Below are positions 6,419-11,421 of a stretch of 11,421 nucleotides of DNA, one piece after another. The position numbers and the translations under genes are program-made. The stretch comes from an uncultured Verrucomicrobiota bacterium (GTDB taxonomy: Bacteria > Verrucomicrobiota > Verrucomicrobiae > Opitutales > Opitutaceae), in NCBI GenBank assembly GCA_946481225.1, contig CAMLNJ010000047.1, positions 1 to 11,421 of the forward strand. The letters are read 5' to 3'. The notes under the pieces were generated by a model. That model was not told where the DNA came from. It saw only the letters and a list, made by a program, of their open reading frames with translations, and made no database searches. Position 1 is the stretch's first letter. Each line of letters begins with the position of its first letter.

Positions 6419-7110
6419 TTATTTTGATATGATTATCGGCACGAATCCAGCGGGCTGAGGGTCGATTTCAGCAACAACTGACTTCCTCCGTTCGGTGACT
6501 GCGCGCCCAGTGGAGTCTTCTAGCCAAAGATACACAAATTTACCTTCCAGCTGATATCTAACAAAATACCGCCCAGATGCCAAACTGACGGTTTCTGTCA
6601 CGCCTCCAGTCCATAGCTTACGGCCGCCAGGCATAAGCCTATTCCTGTTGTAGGCTAAGGTGAGGTCGTGCTGGCCCGGCTCGATTAGCACATATTTGAT
6701 GAGTGGGCCTTCGGTTCGTGTGCGCCCCGCTTTCTTGTTGGAATACTTTTCGTCCCATACTCCGTCGATATGACTCACAAACGCGAATTCCCCCTGCATA
6801 TTGCTGCCGAGCCAACTCTCCAAATCTACGACGACTACAGCATAGCGACGTGCCTCATCGTCCTTTAGAGTCACGACTGGAATCGTGCAACCGGCGTAAA
6901 ACGCAAGCAGAGCAACTAGGCCGTATCTTGTAAATAGACCGGAGCAGCGTGAGCGAGAAAGGGCGCTCGGCCAAGGCGACCGAGGCGGAGGCGGACCGGA
7001 GGTCCGTGCCGCCGAGGGCAACGCCGGCCCGGCGCTCTTTCTCGTTTCACTCGTGGAGCGCCAGCGATGTTCCGGTTTATTCACAAGACACAGCCTAGTA
7101 GGTATTTCAT
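6419..7110 (-). pseudogene. Small lipoprotein gene interrupted by an inverted-repeat element
   Basis: The body of the gene (6419-6919) encodes 165 residues beginning VALLAFYAGCTIPVVTLKDDEARR. An ATG at 7108-7110 begins MKYLL, but the reading meets TGA (7083-7081) after nine codons. Joining the two parts across the intervening element and one CTAG gives MKYLLVALLAFYAGC, a bacterial lipoprotein signal with lipobox YAGC, and a 170-residue protein. Mature-protein landmarks are YAVVVVDLESWLGSNMQGEF, IEPGQHDLTLAYNRNR and SGRYFVRYQLEGKFVYLWLED, consistent with a small beta-rich envelope protein of unknown function. AGGCGG, partly inside the GTTAGGC core, could serve as ribosome binding site. The insertion adds 179 bases, so the frame is broken. 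The downstream frame stays open through the element, but no signal-like start is available there. Confidence 0.75.
6920..7094. mobile_element. 175-base MITE-like inverted-repeat element flanked by CTAG
   Basis: Terminal inverted repeats of 30 bases match at 24 positions (6920-6949 against 7065-7094), nearly all differences being transitions. CTAG occurs directly outside both ends (6916-6919 and 7095-7098), consistent with a 4-base target duplication of the kind made by IS5-group transposases. The interior is GC-rich and palindromic: GAGCGAGAAAGGGCGC pairs imperfectly with the region at 7031-7052, and CGGACC/GGTCCG (6992-7006) forms the tip. It has no coding capacity of its own, so it would need a transposase in trans. 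It lies inside the signal-peptide codons of a lipoprotein gene. Confidence 0.75.
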
Positions 7111-7116
7111 TGTTCC

Positions 7117-7198
7117 GCCTAACGTTCAAACTGAGCGAGCCGGTTGCTTCGCGCGCCGTTGGCAGCATGGGTAGCGCCGAGTTTCCTCATGTTCGGGC
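7117..7198 (-). other. attC-like recombination site
   Basis: On the minus strand a degenerate RYYYAAC-type start (GCCCGAAC, 7198-7191) leads to the 3' end AGTTTGAACGTTAGGC (7132-7117), which has the look of the terminal half of integron attC sites. The arms pair only partly (AAACT with AGTTT, then imperfect). It lies after the stop of the two-domain gene and directly before the lipoprotein gene, where an attC would sit. Confidence 0.4.
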
Positions 7199-7234
7199 AC
7201 AACTCGGCGCCATCCCGCACCGGCAGCGGTGCAT

Positions 7235-8278
7235 TTACTTCACGATGCTGGCACTGATCGCATCGATATTCTTCTTCGCGACACTGGGGAAATGCTGGCG
7301 TCCGTCGTTGCTGGACCCATACGACGGCTGGAGCCTGCTCAACAGCTTGGCATAAAGCCTGCCGGAGACCGTGTCGCCAGAGTTTGGAGATCCGGCGGAA
7401 ACCATGCCCGTCGAGGAGGCGTCCTCGCCATGAATGCCAAGGATGGCCTCGCCACTGACAAGCTTGCCGGAATTGTCGAAAAATAGAATGAGAACAATGT
7501 GGTCGTCCGGCTGGCTGCCATCGTCGCCGCGTATGTGGTCGATCTTGCAAGAAACGACGATTCCGCCACCGTTCTTCTGTATCCCGTTGATAACCTCTTG
7601 GGAGTCCGGCGACCATGTCCTGTAGTTGCTGTCGCAATTGTCTATTTTGTATGTGAAATAAGTGGCTTCGAAATCGATTCCACTCTTATGGTCGTTTTTA
7701 GAACAATACGCGGTGCCCATGCCCATGTTGTGTTCAAAAGATCCCGGGTTGAACTGCATGGCGGCATTGGGCGAGGGAGCTGGTTGATCCTGCTCGATGC
7801 AGGCCGCGACCTTCAGGATCGTCTGCACGATGACCGCGGGGAAATTCAACCTCCCGCCGTCATCCGCGTCGTGCAGCAGCCTCCGGTAGGTGAAGCTAAG
7901 CAGCGCCGTGGTGGCGGTGATGAAAGAGCCTGCCACGGTAAACAAGCCCGCCGCCGTGCCTATAACGGTGGCTACTTCGAATATCGGAAGGGTGTCCCCG
8001 CCGACCGAGCTTTGGGCGAGTTCCGCGCTGAGAAGCTGTCCGTCCTGGTTGAACTCCAGCATAACCACGGCATGATCATCGCCGGAGTTTGAAACAATAT
8101 GATCCAGCCTCAAGGTCACGTAAAAGGAATTATCAATCGTGATGGCTGTCGGACAATATAGGCGATACCAACTATCTTGGCTGGCGAAGAGAATGGCGCT
8201 CGGCTGACCGAAGACACTGCTCCAAGTCTGATTATAGCCCTTGAGGTCTTTTGCGAGTTTGTCCGTGTTAAGTTTCAT
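7235..8278 (-). CDS. Unrecognised protein with two diverged copies of one domain
   Basis: I do not recognise this 347-residue protein. It contains an internal duplication. LDHIVSNSGDDHAVVMLEF (58-76) followed by NQDGQLLSAELA corresponds to IDHIRGDDGSQPDDHIVLI (246-264) followed by NSGKLVSGEAIL, and DGGRLNFPAVIVQTILKV (140-157) corresponds to NDGRQHFPSVAKKNIDAI (324-341). The first copy also contains a hydrophobic stretch (about 99-128, PIFEVATVIGTAAGLFTVAG and onward) that could be membrane-inserting and has no counterpart in the second. There is no N-terminal signal peptide. Cysteines at 42, 160, 192, 215 and 244 are scattered. The gene has lower GC than the left half of the window and stands alone on the minus strand upstream of the lipoprotein unit. 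ATG at 8276-8278 is the natural start. The domain order and lone hydrophobic helix would suit a secreted or self-inserting protein, but this is speculation. Confidence 0.7.
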   Translation of the reverse strand: MKLNTDKLAKDLKGYNQTWSSVFGQPSAILFASQDSWYRLYCPTAITIDNSFYVTLRLDHIVSNSGDDHAVVMLEFNQDGQLLSAELAQSSVGGDTLPIFEVATVIGTAAGLFTVAGSFITATTALLSFTYRRLLHDADDGGRLNFPAVIVQTILKVAACIEQDQPAPSPNAAMQFNPGSFEHNMGMGTAYCSKNDHKSGIDFEATYFTYKIDNCDSNYRTWSPDSQEVINGIQKNGGGIVVSCKIDHIRGDDGSQPDDHIVLILFFDNSGKLVSGEAILGIHGEDASSTGMVSAGSPNSGDTVSGRLYAKLLSRLQPSYGSSNDGRQHFPSVAKKNIDAISASIVK

Positions 8279-8534
8279 GGCTGGATTGAGATTTTGGTTT
8301 CGCGAGATGCTTCCCCTGGGGAAGTATTGGTCGTGGTCACGATGCGATACTAAGCAGGGGCACTCAATTGAATTGGCGAGTGTGTGCGGGGACGAGTTGC
8401 ATTTATTGATAGAACGTCAAAGGCGAGAGGACACAGGTCGATCAGACAACGGTGTCCTGCTCCCCCCAATAAGCAGCTTTAAATACGCTAGTTAAAGAGA
8501 AAAATTGGCACCCAGCGGGCGTATCCGAGTTTCA
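8279..8534. other. Intergenic region without a recognised gene
   Basis: No convincing gene is present. GGACAC/GTGTCC (8429-8434 with 8451-8456) can form a hairpin, and CAACGGTGTCCT (8447-8458) recurs at 9682-9693; its reverse complement begins the repeat at 10773. A weak AT-rich hairpin, CTTTAA/TTAAAG, lies at 8477-8497. The promoter of the two-domain gene should be here, but I cannot place it. Confidence 0.4.
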
Positions 8535-8789
8535 TCACTTTCGGGCACGATCACGTGCATATTTTCTGAGGTTGTTACGGGCCGACTCCGCTTTTCCCGA
8601 GTGCAGCTTGGACGCCAACCAAATAACCGATGCCCCGGACTCGTGGCGCACCTCCTCCGCCAAAGCCACCTTCCAAGGCGCCGATTTAAGGGCTCGCTCA
8701 AGTTCCTCGACGGTTCGCTTCGCGGCTAGAAGCTGCCGCTCCAGACAAGCCGACCATCTGGCCTTAGCCTGCTCCCTTGCCTCGGCCGC
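8535..8789 (-). pseudogene. C-terminal remnant of a REP-associated tyrosine transposase
   Basis: After an in-frame TAG, an open frame of 84 codons runs to a TGATGA double stop. It reads EAREQAKARWSACLERQLL, then LKSAPWKVALAEEVRHESGA, then VIWLASKLHSGKAESARNN. This is the typical C-terminal part of Y1-type REP-associated transposases in this kind of genome: a helix ending in ARW, the KSAPWKVALA segment, and WLA..L.MG-type and charged end. The catalytic HUH domain is absent, so it is a relic. The second RAYT in the window, at 9880-10653, lacks precisely this part. Confidence 0.65.
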
Positions 8790-8829
8790 CTACCCCGCCC
8801 GCGTCGACCGGGCTCCGCGTCGGGGGAAA

Positions 8830-9492
8830 TCAGTCTTTCGCCCAAGTCACCTTGCCGGTGTCCAGATCGTAGACCGCCGAGACCACGCGAACGCGTTTGG
8901 CCAACTCGCCGAGCTTGGCGTCCTGTCGAATTCGGGCGGCGACGAGACGGGCGTTTTCGCTGATCGCATTGTCGAGCGGATCGCCGGCCTTGGCTTTGGC
9001 GGCGACCACCGCCGGCTGGATATCCCGGACAATGGAGTGAACGTGCCCGGGCGCCTCGCCTCCCGCCAGCGCGGCGGTGACCGCGCCACAGCGCTCATGC
9101 CCAAGCACCACGACCAAGGCCACGCCAAGATGCTCCACCGCGTATTCGATGCTACCCAAGGCGTGGTCATCGACGAGATTACCCGCGGTGCGGACGACGA
9201 AGAGATCCCCGAGGTTCTCGTCGAAGATCAACTCGGGCGCGGTGCGCGAGTCCGCACAGCCGACGATGATCGCGAAAGGATGCTGGACTTGCGCGGTCTC
9301 GGCTCGCCGCGCCGCCACCGACTTTCCAGCCGAGACTTCATACGCGACGAAACGCGCATTGCCTTCTTTCAATTTGGCGAGGGCAGCCTCGGAACCAACG
9401 GCGAAATCGGCCGGTTCGGCGGCGATCCGCGGCGATAAAATGATCAGTAAACCGGCCAGTGGCAGAGCGGCGAGCAGGCGATGTGATTTCAT
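8830..9492 (-). CDS. Exported beta-carbonic anhydrase
   Basis: This 220-residue protein is a beta-class carbonic anhydrase, which interconverts CO2 and bicarbonate with a zinc centre. Zinc and active-site residues are visible: Cys79, Asp81 and Arg83 in VGCADSR, and His132 and Cys135 in LGHERCGAV. GDLFVVRTAGNLV (95-107) and GSIEYAVEHLGV (113-124) are also typical. Residues 1-25 form a signal peptide (basic MKSHR, hydrophobic LLAALPLAGLLIILS, cleavage likely after RIAA), so the enzyme should be periplasmic. Such exported forms are thought to help with CO2/bicarbonate supply or pH. No transporter gene accompanies it. The 3' end is followed within 40 bases by the transposase remnant. ATG at 9490-9492 is the only start that gives the complete signal peptide. 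Confidence 0.95.
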   Translation of the reverse strand: MKSHRLLAALPLAGLLIILSPRIAAEPADFAVGSEAALAKLKEGNARFVAYEVSAGKSVAARRAETAQVQHPFAIIVGCADSRTAPELIFDENLGDLFVVRTAGNLVDDHALGSIEYAVEHLGVALVVVLGHERCGAVTAALAGGEAPGHVHSIVRDIQPAVVAAKAKAGDPLDNAISENARLVAARIRQDAKLGELAKRVRVVSAVYDLDTGKVTWAKD

Positions 9493-9718
9493 TTCGGAGC
9501 AGATTATTGGTTTCCGAGGCAGGTGCTTGGGCAGCTGCCGGAACCATCCGGAGTCCTACGCCAAAGCATGCGAGCCATTGCACTTATCGAAGTTCTGAGC
9601 TGCCGTTGCACGCGATCCCAAAATGAGGTTCTTCCCGTTTTCGTGTGGGTGCCCAATCCGGCAGCTAAGGAAAAGGGCGCGCAACGGTGTCCTATTCCTG
9701 AACAATCGGCCGCTCAGT
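9493..9718. other. Intergenic region upstream of the carbonic anhydrase gene
   Basis: No gene is recognised. The only notable sequence is CAACGGTGTCCT at 9682-9693, identical to 8447-8458. Confidence 0.35.
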
Positions 9719-9763
9719 TAACAAGTATCGGCGCGACCCCGTTGGCTTGGGGCTAGTCTAAGC
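9719..9763. repeat. REP-like direct repeat, copy A
   Basis: This segment matches 10698-10741 with about 80% identity and the same orientation (shared core GACCCC, TTGGCTTGG, GCTA). The pair brackets the RAYT gene, as REP-type sequences associated with these transposases often do. The stop codon of the orphan frame at 9753-9986 lies inside it. Confidence 0.6.
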
Positions 9764-9986
9764 CTAGGAATCCCCTGGGGCGAGGTTCGGCGCGGGGGGC
9801 GAATGGATCTTCACTATGCGGCGGGTCATAGAGAGCGCCCGTTTCTGGATTAATATAGCTGCCCCATTCCAGAACCACTTTATGATTGGGTCCGATTAAA
9901 TAAATACTGATCACTTTTACTCGGGTATTCTTTCCGGCGGCGGACTCCATCGCCGCGGTCCAATCCAAGAAAAAGACCCCCGGGAT
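9753..9986 (-). pseudogene. Orphan reading-frame fragment
   Basis: A 77-codon open frame starts immediately after a TAA with no good start codon (a TTG lies at 9966-9968). It reads VFFLDWTAAMESAAGK, then VKVISIYLIGPNHKVVLEWG and SYINPETGALYDPPHSEDPF. The composition looks like genuine protein, with alternating beta-strand residues, but I do not recognise the family. It overlaps the end of the RAYT frame by about 107 bases in another frame. The most economical reading is the 3' part of a gene whose 5' part was lost when transposase sequence was joined to it. Confidence 0.4.
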
Positions 9987-10653
9987 TTAGCGCCAGGTGC
10001 GCGTGATCCTTTGCCACCGCCCGACGCCAGCCCTGGGTTCCGATGGCCCAGCCACGCGACATGGTCGCGAAGCCGAGCCGCTCCTGCTCCGCCAGATCGA
10101 GCGCCAGTTGCCGGAGGCGCTCCAGATATTCCGCCCAGCCGACCTTGTCGTCCTCCAGCTTCATGGCTCGCAGCCAAGGGGCCGCCTCCATCTGGGCAAA
10201 GCGGCCGCCCCGCACGAAGCGCCCCAAGCTGCTCCAGCGAAAAGCCGCCGCCTGCTCGGAGGCCACGATCTTAGCCCGCACCGGATTGAGATGGATGTAG
10301 TTCACCAAGCGCAGGAGCGCGGCGTCATCTTCCACGAGCAGCGCCTGGTATCGGCCCTGAAAGAGGTGCCCGCGCTCCCCGTGCAGCCGATTAAAGCGGG
10401 TGGCGAAGGTCGTCTGCAACCAGTGCATGCCCTCGGTGAGGTTCGGCTGCGGGGTGCGAAGCGCCACGTGGTAATGGTTCCGCATCACCGCATAGGCGTG
10501 AATACGCCAGCCGTAGATTTCCGCCGCTTCCTCCAGCGCCTTGACGAAAGCGCCAGCCTCCCCCGCCGAGAGAAACAAGTCGCGCCGGTAGTTGCCGCGG
10601 TTGAGGACGTGGTAGACCGCGTCCGGAAACTCGATTCTTAGTTTTCGCGCCAT
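9880..10653 (-). CDS. REP-associated tyrosine transposase (Y1_Tnp, IS200-like), C-terminally truncated
   Basis: Residues 1-135 form the Y1 HUH domain: MARKLRIEFPDAVYHVLNRG, the metal-binding His pair in NHYHVAL (His60, His62), HLFQGRYQALLV (96-107) and the catalytic Tyr119 in NYIHLNPVRA. These enzymes act on single-stranded REP hairpins through a 5'-phosphotyrosine link. Residues 136-224 continue as in the family (SRGWAIGTQGWRRAVAKDHAHLALNPG). From about residue 225 the similarity ends; the last 33 residues (GLFLGLDRGDGVRRR onward) are not family-like. The usual C-terminal helical and KSAPWK part is missing. The catalytic core is complete, but function without the C-terminus is uncertain. Diverged TTGGCTTGG-containing repeats lie on both sides. 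Confidence 0.88.
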   Translation of the reverse strand: MARKLRIEFPDAVYHVLNRGNYRRDLFLSAGEAGAFVKALEEAAEIYGWRIHAYAVMRNHYHVALRTPQPNLTEGMHWLQTTFATRFNRLHGERGHLFQGRYQALLVEDDAALLRLVNYIHLNPVRAKIVASEQAAAFRWSSLGRFVRGGRFAQMEAAPWLRAMKLEDDKVGWAEYLERLRQLALDLAEQERLGFATMSRGWAIGTQGWRRAVAKDHAHLALNPGGLFLGLDRGDGVRRRKEYPSKSDQYLFNRTQS

Positions 10654-10697
10654 GACGGAGACCTACTCCGATCATGTCCTGCAACAGACACAAGACC

Positions 10698-10741
10698 TAA
10701 CAACAATCGGCCTGACCCCATTGGCTTGGCGCTATTCAAGC
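10698..10741. repeat. REP-like direct repeat, copy B
   Basis: This is the partner of 9719-9763 on the other side of the transposase gene. It shares TAACAA, ATCGGC, GACCCC, TTGGCTTGG, GCTA and AAGC in the same order. Confidence 0.6.
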
Positions 10742-10772
10742 AACGCCTCAGCTGCTACTTATGAGGATACAC

Positions 10773-10824
10773 GGACACCGTTGGCTTGGCTGCCCCCCTT
10801 TGGCTTGCCCTCGTTGGCTTGGCC
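10773..10824. repeat. Cluster of three TTGGCTTG units
   Basis: TTGGCTTG(G) occurs at 10781-10789, 10800-10807 and 10814-10822, spaced 14-19 bases apart. The first is preceded by GGACACCG, whose reverse complement, extended by TTG, is found at 8447-8458 and 9682-9693. The cluster lies between the transposase gene and the DUF4238-like gene. The units are likely REP-type sequences or relics of them. Confidence 0.55.
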
Positions 10825-11421
10825 TATTTCGGGGGATAGAATTGGGACGTGTCGTCGTCATGGTTTGAAGTGACTCGCTTGCGATTCTCGTCTCGCCAAT
10901 GCGGTTCTTCCGCACAAATAGTTCGGGCCAATTCGAAATCGTCTTCTCGACAGAATACAAAACAAGACGAGTATTTAACGGGGAACTGGCGTTGATAGAC
11001 CATATAATCGCTCGAATTAAGTTCTAGGACGTGGCCATCCATGTGAGCCACGTCCTCAAAATGCTTCCGTTCATAAAGCATCAAATTAAAGTCATGGGAG
11101 ATCGGGACGTGGACCTCAATGCCTTCGCACGCGATCCCATCGTTTCCCCGGCCGGTGATCTTCACGTTGCTGTGCTTTGTGATGGGAGCGTCGCTCGTAT
11201 AGAAGCTTTGGGAAACGTGCTGTTTCCCAATCACCCAAATATGGGAACTAAGGATCGTCGCCATTCGTAGAATCTCAGGGAGATCCAAGAGTTGCCGTGC
11301 GTGTGCCTCGCGCAAGGCGTGCTCGGACATGCTGGCCTCCACCTCCGCGACGAGTTTCTCGCTCCCTGGGTGCTTACGAAGGAATTTTAAGAACTGCTCG
11401 GAGATTTGCCGTGACTGAATT
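10824..11421 (-). CDS. DUF4238-like protein (partial at the right edge)
   Basis: The frame is open from the window edge through 198 residues to the stop at 10824, so the start lies outside. An internal GTG (11342) or ATG (11330) is possible but would cut the helical part. The region FYTSDAPITKH, followed by GIACEGIEVHVPISHDFNLMLYERKHF and LNSSDYMVYQRQFPVKYSSCFVF, has the order seen in the C-terminal half of DUF4238 proteins: a TSD-P motif, then a PiS strand, then a final helix. DUF4238 has no settled function and is found mostly in accessory regions. The gene is clearly AT-richer than the left half of the window, which suggests horizontal transfer. REP-like units lie just past its stop. Confidence 0.65.
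   Translation of the reverse strand, partial: IQSRQISEQFLKFLRKHPGSEKLVAEVEASMSEHALREAHARQLLDLPEILRMATILSSHIWVIGKQHVSQSFYTSDAPITKHSNVKITGRGNDGIACEGIEVHVPISHDFNLMLYERKHFEDVAHMDGHVLELNSSDYMVYQRQFPVKYSSCFVFCREDDFELARTICAEEPHWRDENRKRVTSNHDDDTSQFYPPK

Larger units (their letters stand above)
6406..7123 (-). other. Integron gene-cassette-like unit
   Basis: Read on the minus strand, GTTAGGC (7123-7117) is followed 6 bases later by the lipoprotein start codon. The stop codon is followed 6 bases later by GCCTAAC (6412-6406). A gene tightly enclosed by GTTRRRY and RYYYAAC core sites is the standard layout of an integron cassette, in which an attC site follows each gene. The 7123-7198 side resembles the end of an attC site; the other side lacks a recognisable partner half. 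No integrase gene is in the window, so this would be a remote or relic cassette. Confidence 0.5.

Noticed and set aside
7053..7355. Plus-strand frame of 100 codons starting inside the CTAG-flanked element
   Set aside because: It crosses the element end, the attC-like site and the end of the two-domain gene. Its similarity to part of the minus-strand frame is explained by the terminal inverted repeats.
8572..9438. Plus-strand frame of 288 codons opposite the carbonic anhydrase gene
   Set aside because: It is antisense to a well-supported gene and to the transposase remnant, with no recognisable domain.
10694..10700. ACCTAAC as another integron core site
   Set aside because: It fits RYYYAAC but is not placed next to a gene end and is part of the REP-like direct repeat; chance is the simpler explanation.
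9719..10824. CRISPR array suggested by repeated TTGGCTTGG
   Set aside because: The repeats are too short and irregularly spaced, there are no uniform spacers and no cas genes; REP-type repeats fit better.
10652..10873. Plus-strand frame of 73 codons with repeated PLAW residues
   Set aside because: The repeated residues are only the translation of the TTGGCTTGG repeats; there is no ribosome binding site or family resemblance.

Overview
The window looks like a piece of a high-GC bacterial chromosome. The codon use of the core genes, the Bacteroidetes-like form of glutamate racemase, the tandem-hairpin intergenic repeats and the REP-type transposase together suggest a verrucomicrobial (Opitutaceae-like) genome. 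That placement is inference from recalled features, not a search.

The left half (1-6303) is ordinary, dense, GC-rich chromosome. It holds the tail of a membrane protein followed by a GH39 glycosidase (144-1634). A minus-strand pair follows: an FMN-binding split-barrel protein and a DUF1348/NTF2-like protein. Next comes a divergent pair, a DsrE-like protein and a TetR regulator, whose 135-base intergenic region carries two symmetrically placed operator-like palindromes. Glutamate racemase (murI) and a ParB-like DNA-binding protein with a glycine-rich linker and an acidic tail complete this half. Hairpin repeats follow the GH39 and murI genes, and a 161-base MITE-like inverted-repeat element sits between the split-barrel and DsrE genes.

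The right half (6304-11421) is accessory in character, with lower GC and several broken genes. A small lipoprotein gene is framed on both sides by GTTAGGC/GCCTAAC heptamers, each 6 bases from its start or stop codon, which is the layout of an integron gene cassette. Its signal peptide has been split by a 175-base inverted-repeat element flanked by CTAG. Removing the element plus one CTAG restores an in-frame lipoprotein signal, MKYLLVALLAFYAGC. Upstream of it on the same strand is an unrecognised 347-residue protein built from two diverged copies of one domain.

Beyond that lie a C-terminal remnant of a REP-associated tyrosine transposase (RAYT), a complete exported beta-carbonic anhydrase, an orphan reading-frame fragment, and a second RAYT. 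This RAYT keeps its catalytic domain but loses its C-terminus, and it is bracketed by diverged direct repeats containing TTGGCTTGG. The window ends inside a DUF4238-like gene. No CRISPR array, rRNA or tRNA was recognised.
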